Origin: JBJXHN01 sp046233135
Lineage (GTDB): Bacteria; Pseudomonadota; Alphaproteobacteria; Rhodospirillales; Rhodospirillaceae
DNA length: 64,000 nt
Reading direction: 5' to 3'
Assembly: GCA_046233135.1 (NCBI GenBank)
Contig: JBJXHN010000003.1
Coordinates: 1-64,000, forward strand
Shown: positions 46,014-54,906 of the stretch, one piece after another
Layout: each line of letters begins with the position of its first letter
Position numbering within the stretch: position 1 is the stretch's first letter
Translations under genes and position numbers: made by a program
The notes under the pieces: model-generated
What the model was told of the DNA's origin: nothing
What the model saw: only the letters and a program-made list of their open reading frames with translations
The model's database searches: none

Positions 46014-46772
46014 GTGACCACTGCCTGTCGCCTCTACCTGATCACCCCGCCTGTCATCGACGACCCCGCCGCCTTTGCCCGGCTGCTGGATGACGCCTGC
46101 ACGGGCGGCGACGTGGCCTGCCTTCAGGTCCGCCTGAAGGACGTGCCCGAAGCCCACATCCGCGCGGTGGTTCAGGCGGTGAAGCCGGTCTGCCACGCCC
46201 GCGACATCGCCCTGCTGCTCAACGACGATCCCGCTCTCGCCAAGGAGACGGGTTGCGACGGGGCACATGTGGGGCAGAAGGACACCCCCTATCGTCAGGC
46301 CCGCCGCATCCTCGGAGACGACGCCATTGTCGGCGTCACCTGCCACGACAGCCGCCATCTGGCCATGGTCGCCGGCGAGGAGGGAGCCGACTATGTGGCT
46401 TTCGGAGCCTTCTTCCCGACCGAAACCAAAGAGGCCCCCACCCGCGCCGACCCGGATCTGCTGGCCTGGTGGACCGAGATGATGGTGGTGCCGGCGGTGG
46501 CCATCGGCGGCATCACGGTAGACAACGCCCGCCCGCTGGTGGAGGCCGGTGCCGACTTCCTCGCGGTCTGCGGCGGGGTGTGGAACCATCCGGACGGCCC
46601 GGTCGCGGCCGTTGCCGCCTTCAACGCCCTGTTCGCCGCCGTGGACGCCGAAATGCCGATGCAGGTCACCCCCGTGGGTGATGCCGCCCAAGAGGACGAT
46701 GACGGCGAGGACGATGACGGCGACTGGGACGAGGATGACGAAGCCGAAAACGACAACGCTCCGGATCGGTAA
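46014..46772 (+). CDS. Thiamine phosphate synthase family protein (ThiE-like) with acidic tail
   Basis: 252 residues. TIM-barrel features: LYLITPPVIDD, LQVRLKD, ALLLNDDPALAKETGCDGAHVGQ, VGVTCHDSRH and AIGGITVDNARPLVEAGADF. These match ThiE, which joins the thiazole and pyrimidine parts of thiamine. The last 35 residues are almost all Asp/Glu, which is not part of the enzyme fold. No TPP riboswitch is seen upstream. Confidence 0.88.
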   Translation: MTTACRLYLITPPVIDDPAAFARLLDDACTGGDVACLQVRLKDVPEAHIRAVVQAVKPVCHARDIALLLNDDPALAKETGCDGAHVGQKDTPYRQARRILGDDAIVGVTCHDSRHLAMVAGEEGADYVAFGAFFPTETKEAPTRADPDLLAWWTEMMVVPAVAIGGITVDNARPLVEAGADFLAVCGGVWNHPDGPVAAVAAFNALFAAVDAEMPMQVTPVGDAAQEDDDGEDDDGDWDEDDEAENDNAPDR

Positions 46773-46847
46773 CCTCCGCCGGTTGGCAAATCGCCTCTTC
46801 GTCCTCTATCGCTGCACCGCGAGGGCAATTGCGGGGAATGACAGAGC

Positions 46848-47963
46848 ATGAATAACGACGGACCACGGGCTGCGCGTTCGGCACAACCTGAGTCGAGCGC
46901 GCACGAACCCTTCCGCTTTTCTGGATGCACGGCCGATTATTTCGGCATTTGGCTGGTCAATATCCTGCTGTCAATTTTGACGCTGGGAATCTGGTCCGCC
47001 TGGGCCAAAGTGCGCACCCTGCGCTATTTTTACGGCAATACGTGGGTCGCCGGCGGGAATTTCGATTTTACCGCCACAGGCCTGACCATCCTGATCGGCC
47101 GGATTATCGTTCTGGTGTTTTTCGGCGTCCTCTCTCTCGCCAGCCTTGGCCTGGGCATGGTGGTTCCGGTGCTGGGCAATATCCTGCCCTCCCTGATCCT
47201 GATCTTCCTGGTGCCCTGGGCGGCGATCCGATCCCTGCGGTTCAATGCCCGCCACACCGTCTGGCGCAATGTAACGCTGGACTACCAGGGCAGTTACGGG
47301 CAGGCCTTTGTCGCCTTTGTCCTGATGCCCCTCATCGCCACCATCAGCCTGGGCCTGCTGGCCCCCTTCGCGGCAAAGGTGACAGGACGGACCGTGATCA
47401 ATTGTGCCCGCCTGGGTACGGCCCGCTTCGAAACCGATGCCTCCCTCGGCAAGCTCTACAAGGCTTTCTTGATTGCCATTCTGACCGGCATCGCCGTGGT
47501 CGCCGTCCTCGCTTCGATAGCCTCCGTCCTTTCTATTCTGATCTATACCTTGGGCGGGGCCAGCCACACGCTTCGCGACAACGCTGCGGTCCTGGGCACC
47601 CTGGGCATGGCCACCGTCTTTTCCGCCGGCATTGCCCTGGCCGTCTTCGTCGCCGGCACGGTCTATCGGATGGAAGTGCGCAATATCCTGATCAACGGAT
47701 CGGTCCTGAACGGCCGCCACCGTTTCTCCTCTACCTTCAGCGGAATCCGCGTGGCCTGGATTGTCGCCAGCAACACGATCCTGGTGGTCCTGACCCTCGG
47801 CCTGATGTTTCCCTGGGCGCGTGTTCGCATGTGGCGCTATCAGACCTCCTGCCTCGCCGCCCTGCCATCCGGGTCCCTGGACGAGTTCGTGCAGGCGCAA
47901 AGCGAAGCGGGGAATGCATTCGGGTCCGAATACCTGGACCTGAGCGGCGGCATAGGATTCTGA
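46848..47963 (+). CDS. DUF898 (YjgN-family) membrane protein
   Basis: 371 residues with six to seven TM helices. PFRFSGCTADYFGIWLVNILLSILTLGIWSAWAK-type segments occur near the start and again near the end (GIRVAWIVASNTILVVLTLGLMFPWARVRMW), as in the duplicated YjgN family. Function unknown. It is followed at 41 bases by an M48 protease gene, a pairing found in other bacteria. Confidence 0.9.
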   Translation: MNNDGPRAARSAQPESSAHEPFRFSGCTADYFGIWLVNILLSILTLGIWSAWAKVRTLRYFYGNTWVAGGNFDFTATGLTILIGRIIVLVFFGVLSLASLGLGMVVPVLGNILPSLILIFLVPWAAIRSLRFNARHTVWRNVTLDYQGSYGQAFVAFVLMPLIATISLGLLAPFAAKVTGRTVINCARLGTARFETDASLGKLYKAFLIAILTGIAVVAVLASIASVLSILIYTLGGASHTLRDNAAVLGTLGMATVFSAGIALAVFVAGTVYRMEVRNILINGSVLNGRHRFSSTFSGIRVAWIVASNTILVVLTLGLMFPWARVRMWRYQTSCLAALPSGSLDEFVQAQSEAGNAFGSEYLDLSGGIGF

Positions 47964-48004
47964 TCATCCCTCATCATTCGCCCTCTCGCCTTTTCGGGAG
48001 ATCC

Positions 48005-49051
48005 ATGCTTACCCTCGACGGCACCCTTTATCCCGCCGGCCGCTCCAAGGGCAGCCCCGCCCGCCTGCGCTACGACGGGGGCAAGCTGACCCTGGAGCAC
48101 GACGAGGCGGCACCGGACTCCATCCCGCTGGCCGGGATCAAGGCGGATGCGGCGGTGCACGGTGTGCCGCGCCGGCTAACCCTGCCCGACGGCAGCTGCT
48201 TCATCACCACCGACCACGCCGCCGCGGCCCGCCTGCTTGGCGGCCATCCGGATCGGAAGCAGCGGGGCCGGCTGGCGTTACTGGAAGGCGCCAACAAGGG
48301 GCTGCTGGCCTTTCTCGCCGTTGCTCTGGTGGGCTTGCTGGTGCTCTTCCGCTGGGGCCTGCCCTTGGTGGCGGACGGCGTCACGGCCGTGATCCCGGCC
48401 GGGGTGGAACAGGCCATCGGCGAGAGCGCCTTCAAGCAGATGGATGGCACCCTGTTTTCGGCCAGCGCCCTGCCCCAGCCGCGCCGGATGGCCATTCAGG
48501 ACACGTTCGACCGCCTGCGCCGCATCGCCGGCCTGCCCGATACGGTCCGCCTGGAGTTCCGCAAGTCCCGCCGCATCGGTCCCAACGCCATCGCCTTCCC
48601 GGGCGGGCCGGTCGTACTTCTCGACTCATTGGTCGACCTTGCCCCCAACGCGACGGCCCTGGCCGGCGTTCTGGCCCACGAACTGGGGCACGTCACCGAA
48701 CGCCACGGCCTGCGCCGCATCGTCCGCACCTCGCTGCTGGCCATCGCCATCACCGTGACCTTGCAGGACATGGGATCGGTGGTGGACGAAATGGCCGGCG
48801 TCGGGGTGGTCCTGGCCGCCCAGGCCAACTCCCGGGATTTCGAGCGGGATGCCGACGATCACGGGGTGGCGCTGCTGGAAAAGGCCGGACTCGATCCCCG
48901 GGCCTACGCCGATATGCTGCGCGCGCTCTATAACAGCTGCCGGACCTGTGGTGAGGGGAGCCTGAGCTGGCTGTCGTCCCACCCTGCGCCGGAAGAGCGC
49001 CTCAAGCGTCTTCCGGGGGCGGCGGAACCGGCGCCCACACAACCTCGGTGA
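48005..49051 (+). CDS. Membrane-anchored M48-family metalloprotease
   Basis: 348 residues from ATG 48005, GGGAG seven bases upstream. A cytoplasmic N-terminal part, one TM helix at about 100-120, then the protease domain with HELGH (His225, Glu226, His229) and NSRDFERDADDHG for the third ligand. The 3' end overlaps the convergent epmA gene by 50 bases. Confidence 0.92.
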   Translation: MLTLDGTLYPAGRSKGSPARLRYDGGKLTLEHDEAAPDSIPLAGIKADAAVHGVPRRLTLPDGSCFITTDHAAAARLLGGHPDRKQRGRLALLEGANKGLLAFLAVALVGLLVLFRWGLPLVADGVTAVIPAGVEQAIGESAFKQMDGTLFSASALPQPRRMAIQDTFDRLRRIAGLPDTVRLEFRKSRRIGPNAIAFPGGPVVLLDSLVDLAPNATALAGVLAHELGHVTERHGLRRIVRTSLLAIAITVTLQDMGSVVDEMAGVGVVLAAQANSRDFERDADDHGVALLEKAGLDPRAYADMLRALYNSCRTCGEGSLSWLSSHPAPEERLKRLPGAAEPAPTQPR

Positions 49052-50090
49052 TGTCCTCCGCGCCGGTGCACAGCATCACCAGCCGCTCAAGCCCCAGGGC
49101 AATGCCGCTGCACGGGGCCATGCCGAGGGTCAGGGCGGCCAGGAACTCCTCGTCCAGGGGATAGCGCTCGCCGTACAGGGCCTCTTTCAGGTCCATGTCA
49201 TGGGTGAAGCGCGCCCGCTGCTCTGCGGCATCGGTCAGTTCGCCAAAGGCATTGGCCAGCTCCACCCCGGCCACATAGACCTCGAAGCGTTCGGCCAGAC
49301 GCGGGTCGTCGGCACGGGGTCGCGACAGGGCGGCCATGCAGACCGGATAGCTGTGCAGAATGGTCGGCACCCCGTAGCCCAGGCGCGGCTCCACCCGGTC
49401 CAGAACGATGCGAAAGAACACGTCCTCGAAGCGGTCATTTTCCCCGCAGCTCAGCCCCAATGCGGTTGCCGCCGCGATCAGCGGCGCGGCCGCCGGCTCC
49501 ATGGGATCGCCGCTCAGGGCAATCCCCGCCTCCAGCGCCGCCATCAGATCCACCCCCGCATACCGGTCCAGGGCCTCGGCAACGCTCAACCGCTCCCAGG
49601 GCGCGAAGGGATCGACTGTCGCACCGCCCCACAGCAGGGACTCCGCCCCCGTGGCCCGGGTGACGGCGCGGACCAGCTCGGCGCATTCCTCCATCAGGTC
49701 CCGCCAATCCAGGTTGCGGCGGTACCATTCCAGCATGGTGAAGGCGGGATGATGGGTGGGGCCGCGCTCGCCGTTGCGAAAGACGGGGGCCAGCTGGAAC
49801 AGGGCACTTTCCCCGGCCACCATCAGCTTTTTCATCGCGAATTCCGGCGATGTGTGCAGATAAAGCCGCCGTGAGCCCTCGCCGAAAGGTTCCTCCAGCT
49901 CGGTGGCGAAGGCCTTCAGATGCGGCTCCAGCCCCGGCGAGACCTGAATCGGCGGGGTCTCCACCTCCAGATAGCCGCGCCCGGAGAGAAAGGCCCGAAT
50001 GGCGGCCACCGCCCGGACCCGGGCCAGCAAACGCGGCCGGCGGTCGGCGTGGCGGGCGGGATGCCACCAGGGAAGAGAGGAAGACGGCAT
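49002..50090 (-). CDS. epmA: Elongation factor P--(R)-beta-lysine ligase EpmA
   Basis: 362 residues from ATG 50090. Class II lysyl-tRNA synthetase core without the anticodon domain: FLSGRGYLEVETPPIQVSPG, LHTSPEFAMKKLMVAG, FRNGERGPTHHPAFTMLEWY (motif 2) and GIALGLERLVML (motif 3). It attaches beta-lysine to EF-P. It is divergent from efp, its substrate gene; epmB is not in the window. Confidence 0.95.
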   Translation of the reverse strand: MPSSSLPWWHPARHADRRPRLLARVRAVAAIRAFLSGRGYLEVETPPIQVSPGLEPHLKAFATELEEPFGEGSRRLYLHTSPEFAMKKLMVAGESALFQLAPVFRNGERGPTHHPAFTMLEWYRRNLDWRDLMEECAELVRAVTRATGAESLLWGGATVDPFAPWERLSVAEALDRYAGVDLMAALEAGIALSGDPMEPAAAPLIAAATALGLSCGENDRFEDVFFRIVLDRVEPRLGYGVPTILHSYPVCMAALSRPRADDPRLAERFEVYVAGVELANAFGELTDAAEQRARFTHDMDLKEALYGERYPLDEEFLAALTLGMAPCSGIALGLERLVMLCTGAEDITEVVWAPVPPPPEDA

Positions 50091-50252
50091 GGAGGGTCCT
50101 TTTACGAGCAGGAAAGCGGGGGAAAACGGCCTTGAACCGGCAAAAACCATGGGACTGCCATTCCAGGCAAGCACTTGGTTGCCTGGACGGTGGAAGCCTG
50201 CTAGGTTCCGCGCCGATTTCACCTTAAGATTCGTCTGTCGGACTCCGATCCC

Positions 50253-50816
50253 ATGAAAATCAACGCCAATACCATCCGCCCGGGCATGGTGCTCGAACAC
50301 CAGGGCAAGCAGTGGTCCGTTCTCAAGATCCAGCTGGTTCAGCCCGGCAAGGGCGGCGCCTTCATCCAGGTGGAAATGCGCGACCTGGAAAGCGGGAACA
50401 AGACCAACGAGCGCTGGCGCACCGCCGATACGGTGGAACGGCTGGAAGTCCGGGAACGGGACTGCCAGTACCTCTACCTGGACGAGGTGGGCTATACCTT
50501 CATGGACAAGGAGACCTTCGACCAGTTCTCCCTGCCCGCCGATGCCATGGGGGATCAGGCGCCATTCCTGCAGGAAAGCATGGACGTCATCGTCGACTTC
50601 ATCGAAGGCACGCCGGTGTCCGTGACCCTGCCGACCCAGGTGGTGCTGGAAGTGGTCGAGGCCGATGCCGTGGTCAAGGGCCAGACGGCGTCATCCTCCT
50701 ACAAGCCCGGCATCCTGGAAAACGGCGTGAAGGTGATGATCCCGCCGTTCATCGAGGCTGGCACCAAGATCGTCGTCAACACCATCGACGGCACCTACGT
50801 GGAACGGGCGAAGTAA
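50253..50816 (+). CDS. efp: Elongation factor P
   Basis: 187 residues. The modification loop is VQPGKGGAF, so Lys33 is the residue that EpmA would beta-lysylate. C-terminal OB folds (TPVSVTLPTQVVLEVVEADA). It helps ribosomes through polyproline stretches; TolA and the OmpA-like protein encoded in this window are very Pro-rich. Confidence 0.98.
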   Translation: MKINANTIRPGMVLEHQGKQWSVLKIQLVQPGKGGAFIQVEMRDLESGNKTNERWRTADTVERLEVRERDCQYLYLDEVGYTFMDKETFDQFSLPADAMGDQAPFLQESMDVIVDFIEGTPVSVTLPTQVVLEVVEADAVVKGQTASSSYKPGILENGVKVMIPPFIEAGTKIVVNTIDGTYVERAK

Positions 50817-50920
50817 GCCCCCGCCCGACGCGACAATCCATCGCCTATTGCGGGCCGGCCGGGGCATTCCCCGCGCCGGCTCGTTCCCTTTTCTCGATAC
50901 TTAGACAGGGACCGACCCCC

Positions 50921-51712
50921 ATGCCCGTGCGCTCCGCCAACATGAACGTCATGATCGCCGCCGCCCAGAAGGCGGCTCGCGGCCTGATCCGCGATTTCGG
51001 CGAGGTGGAAAACCTGCAAGTCAGCCGCAAGGGACCGGGGGACTTCGTGACCAACGCCGATCTGCGCGCCGAAAAGGTCATCAAGGCGGAGCTGCGCAAG
51101 GCCCGTCCCCGCTACGGCTTCCTGATGGAAGAAAGCGGCGTCACCGAAGGCGAGGACCCCACCCGCCGCTGGATCGTCGACCCCCTGGACGGCACCACCA
51201 ACTTCATGCACGGCATCCCCCAGTTCGCCATCTCCATCGCCCTGGAAGAACATGGGGAAATCACCAACGGCGTCATCTACAACCCGATCACCGACGAGAT
51301 GTTCACCGCCGAAAAGGGCGGCGGCGCCTTCATGAACGATCGCCGCCTGCGCGTCGCCGGCCGCAACACCCTATCCGACAGTCTGTTTGCCACCGGCATC
51401 CCCTTCCAGGGCAAGGGCGGTCACGGCCGGTTCCTGGAACAGCTGGCCAAGGTCATGGCCCGCACCTCCGGCGTTCGCCGCTTCGGTGCCGCCGCCCTGG
51501 ATCTGGCCTATACTGCCGCCGGCCGGGTCGACGGTTTCTGGGAAGAAAGCCTGCAGCCCTGGGACGTGGCCGCGGGCATCCTGCTGGTGCGCGAGGCCGG
51601 CGGCTACGCCACCACCCTGGCCGGCCAGAATGATATTCTGGAAACCGGCTCGGTGCTGGCCGCCAACCCGAGCCTGCACGAGTTGCTCGGCACGCTGCTG
51701 CGGGAGGGGTGA
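50921..51712 (+). CDS. suhB: Inositol monophosphatase family protein (SuhB)
   Basis: 263 residues from ATG 50921. DFVTNADLRAEKVI, MEESG, WIVDPLDGTTNF (metal site) and a C-terminal WDVAAGILLVREAGG are the family motifs. SuhB also joins rRNA antitermination complexes in E. coli. Confidence 0.95.
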   Translation: MPVRSANMNVMIAAAQKAARGLIRDFGEVENLQVSRKGPGDFVTNADLRAEKVIKAELRKARPRYGFLMEESGVTEGEDPTRRWIVDPLDGTTNFMHGIPQFAISIALEEHGEITNGVIYNPITDEMFTAEKGGGAFMNDRRLRVAGRNTLSDSLFATGIPFQGKGGHGRFLEQLAKVMARTSGVRRFGAAALDLAYTAAGRVDGFWEESLQPWDVAAGILLVREAGGYATTLAGQNDILETGSVLAANPSLHELLGTLLREG

Positions 51713-51980
51713 TCCCTTCCGCCCCCGGCGGCAATGTCCAAGGTAGAATTTCCAGACAATAACAATCCCGCTGGTCCCGCCGACAGGAAGGAAAAGCGGC
51801 GCCCCCTGGGTGGCCCTACAGACTGTTGACCGTAATCTTGCGCGTTCCGCTGGACTTCCCGTTCGCTTTCTTCAGGAAATGCACCCATTGGAGGGGGGGC
51901 GGGTCCAGTGGGCGGGTTGCCGAGTCGCACAGTCGTGTTATAGTGCCCGACGTCGTGATCAATCCAGGGGGAATCCGCCC

Positions 51981-53501
51981 GTGAGCGCCAAAGCCAGCCT
52001 GTCCAACCGCGCCCTGCTGGCTGCCGTCGTGGCCGCCGTTACTGCGGGCGCCGGCCTGCCCCTTCCGGATACCGCCCAGGCCCAGGAGTACCGCTACGCC
52101 GGTGCCCAGGATGGCGATCAGTTCAGCTATTTGGATGCTCTGGGATCGAACGGGGATGTCACCGTCAATATGGACGCCCTGGACGAAATGGACCGGCTGC
52201 GCATGCCCGACGGCTCCGTGCCCCGGTCCTATGGCCCCCGCCAGCTCGGCCTGACCCTGCGCCAGGGGGTGTCCGTCGGTACCGCCACGTCCCTGACCGG
52301 CGAGCCCGTTTCCCAAAGCTATCATCCCGTCCTGCCCTCCGGCGCGGGCCGCGCCCCGGCTGCCGCCCCTGCGCCGCGCCGTGCCCAGGCGCCCATGGCG
52401 GCCCTGCCACCCGCGCCGCCGCCCCGGCCTGAAGCGCCGCCCTCCGCATCCCGCAGCACACGGGTGGCCAGCAGCGAGCCGGCCACCGAGCGGCCCCAGC
52501 GCCTGACGCCGCCGGTTCCGGCGCCGGCCGCCCCTGCGCCACGCCCCCGTTCCGAACTGCCGCCGGCCGAAGCGCCCAGCACCCCGCCCGCGCCGGTGGT
52601 CGAGACCGCGCGTGCGGCGCCGCCGCCGGTTCCCGCGCCGGCCGCCGAACCCGAAGTGGCCACCGCGCCGCCCTCGCCGCCCCCTGCCGCGCCGGCTCCG
52701 CCGGAGCCGGTGGCGGCCGTTGCGCAACCTGCCCCGGCGCCTGCACCTGAACCGCAGCCCGAACCGGCTCCGGAACCCGTTGCGGCCCAACCTGCTCCGA
52801 AATCTGATCCGGCGCCGGCTCAGCGCCCGCGTCCAATCCGTCTGGCCACGGGTGGGGTGCCGATCCAGCCTGTGGAGGACGAGCCGGTGATGCCCGTGCA
52901 GCGGTCCGGCGCGCCAATGACGCAGATGGCGACCCGCGCGGCCTCTGCCCCGCTGCCGCCGGCGCCCAAGCCCCAGCCACCGACCGCAAGCACCTCTGTT
53001 GCCTCCGCCGCTCCGGCACGTCAGGCGCCGGCCCCGACCACGGCCCCCGAACCGCCGGGTCCGCGGTCTTCGCCGGCCGAAACCACACGGGCGACACCGG
53101 CTCCCACGCCCTCCCCGACCCCGGCTCCCGCACCGACGCCTGCGCCGGCCTCGAACACCCAGGTGGCCGCGCGCACAACCCCGGCCGCCCTGCCGGCCCG
53201 CTTCAGCGTCGATTTCGACGGCAATGCCGCCGATCTTCCGGCAGGCACCGGCGGTGCACTGGATCAGGTGGTCGAAGCCTTGAAGGACGATCCGTCCCGC
53301 CGGGTGCTGCTGGAAGCCTATGCCAGCGGGGGCAGCGACGGCGGCAGCCGGGCCAAGCGCCTGTCGCTGACCCGCGCCTTGAACGTCCGGGCCTATCTGA
53401 TGGACCAGGGGGTGCGCAGTCCGAATATCGAAGTCCGCGCCATGGGGACCCAGGGTGCGGGGCAAAATCCCGAACGGGTCGACGTCAGCCTGATCCCGTA
53501 A
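51981..53501 (+). CDS. OmpA-family protein with a long Pro/Ala-rich region
   Basis: 506 residues from GTG 51981 with AGGGGGA upstream. Signal peptide ending AQA-QE. Residues about 110-390 are mostly Ala/Pro/Glu and probably unfolded. The last 110 residues resemble an OmpA C-terminal domain (RFSVDFDGNAADLP, RVLLEAYASGGSDGGSRAKRL), but the usual Asp/Arg peptidoglycan site is partly changed. Likely an envelope protein spanning the periplasm. Confidence 0.85.
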   Translation: MSAKASLSNRALLAAVVAAVTAGAGLPLPDTAQAQEYRYAGAQDGDQFSYLDALGSNGDVTVNMDALDEMDRLRMPDGSVPRSYGPRQLGLTLRQGVSVGTATSLTGEPVSQSYHPVLPSGAGRAPAAAPAPRRAQAPMAALPPAPPPRPEAPPSASRSTRVASSEPATERPQRLTPPVPAPAAPAPRPRSELPPAEAPSTPPAPVVETARAAPPPVPAPAAEPEVATAPPSPPPAAPAPPEPVAAVAQPAPAPAPEPQPEPAPEPVAAQPAPKSDPAPAQRPRPIRLATGGVPIQPVEDEPVMPVQRSGAPMTQMATRAASAPLPPAPKPQPPTASTSVASAAPARQAPAPTTAPEPPGPRSSPAETTRATPAPTPSPTPAPAPTPAPASNTQVAARTTPAALPARFSVDFDGNAADLPAGTGGALDQVVEALKDDPSRRVLLEAYASGGSDGGSRAKRLSLTRALNVRAYLMDQGVRSPNIEVRAMGTQGAGQNPERVDVSLIP

Positions 53502-53700
53502 GCACCCCTTTTCGACGGAGGCTCCTGCCCTTGACCGTGGGTCCGGTCCCCCCCTTCAGTGCCGCCGTTCCTGCCCTTTCGGCCCGCTTCCCGGGCCGGT
53601 TTCCTCTGATGTCGACTTCCGCCGCCCGCCTATCCGGATCCCCTTTCCCGCGCCGGCAGCCGCCAGGCTACCGACCGGGGCCAGAGCGAGCAGCCGCCCT

Positions 53701-54903
53701 ATGAGACGCCCCCGCCGTTTTCTTCTGCGCATGGCGATTTTCCTGGCCGCCGTTGCGGCCGTCATTGCCCTGCTGTCCCCCGCCCTCTCCTCGTTCTTCA
53801 TGGCCAACCCGGTGCTCAACGGGCTGATTCTCGGCGTCGCCTTGGTGGGGATCCTGCTGAACATCCGCCATGTGGTCAGCCTGGGACCGGAAGTGCGCTG
53901 GATCGAGAATTTCAGCCAGGGGCGTGCGGCCGTTTCCTCCGACACCATGCCCCGGCTGCTGTCGCCCATGGCCAACATGCTGGCCGAGCACCAGGAACGG
54001 GGCCGCAACAAGGGCCGACTGACCCTGTCGGCCACCGCCACCCGCTCGCTGCTGGACGGCATCGGCGCCCGGCTGGACGAAAACCGCGAGACTTCCCGGT
54101 ATTTCGTCGGCCTGTCGGTGTTCCTCGGCCTGCTGGGCACCTTCTGGGGGCTGCTGGATACGGTGGGCTCCATTGCGTCGGTGATCGGCGACCTGACCAT
54201 TACCGGCGGCGACATCAACCGGGTGTTCACCGACCTGAAGGCCGGCCTGGAAGCACCGCTGGACGGCATGGGCACGGCCTTTTCGTCGTCGCTGTTCGGC
54301 CTGACCGGGTCGCTGATTCTCGGCTTCCTGGATCTTCAGGCGGGACAGGCCCAGAACGCGTTCTATAACGGCCTGGAAGACTGGCTGGCCGGCCAGACCC
54401 GGCTGGGCTCCGGCGGCAGCCTGGGCGACGGCGACCAGTCCGTGCCGGCCTATATTCAGGCCCTGCTGGAAAAGACCGCCGACAGTCTGGACGATCTGCA
54501 ACGCACCATCGCGCGGTCGGAGGAAAGCTCCATCGCCACCAATTCGCAGATCCGCGACATGGCCGAGACCATGGCCACCCTGACCGACCAGATGCGCACG
54601 GAACAGGCGGTTCTGCTGAAACTGGCCGAAACCCAGGCCGACCTGCGTCCGGTCCTGCACAAGCTGGCCGACGTCAATGATCACACTCCCCCGGGCGGTG
54701 GCATTGATGATCAGACCAAGGGGCACATCCGCAACACGGATGCGGCGGTCACCTATATGGCCAACCAGATGGTCCAGGGCCGGGAGCAGCTGCTGAAGGA
54801 ACTGCGGGCGGAAATCAAACTGCTGGCCCGCACCATCGCTGCCACCGCCGGTGCCGGCGGGGCGGGTAGTTCCTCTTCCGACGATACCGATCGGAGGCGC
54901 TAG
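53701..54903 (+). CDS. MotA/TolQ/ExbB-family membrane protein
   Basis: 400 residues. TM helices at about 11-30 and 36-55, then the paired family helices VGLSVFLGLLGTFWGLLDTVG and MGTAFSSSLFGLTGSLILGFLDL, with the proton-channel Thr/Gly pattern. The C-terminal part is coiled coil. It forms a likely motor with the next gene. Confidence 0.9.
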   Translation: MRRPRRFLLRMAIFLAAVAAVIALLSPALSSFFMANPVLNGLILGVALVGILLNIRHVVSLGPEVRWIENFSQGRAAVSSDTMPRLLSPMANMLAEHQERGRNKGRLTLSATATRSLLDGIGARLDENRETSRYFVGLSVFLGLLGTFWGLLDTVGSIASVIGDLTITGGDINRVFTDLKAGLEAPLDGMGTAFSSSLFGLTGSLILGFLDLQAGQAQNAFYNGLEDWLAGQTRLGSGGSLGDGDQSVPAYIQALLEKTADSLDDLQRTIARSEESSIATNSQIRDMAETMATLTDQMRTEQAVLLKLAETQADLRPVLHKLADVNDHTPPGGGIDDQTKGHIRNTDAAVTYMANQMVQGREQLLKELRAEIKLLARTIAATAGAGGAGSSSSDDTDRRR

Positions 54904-54906
54904 ACC

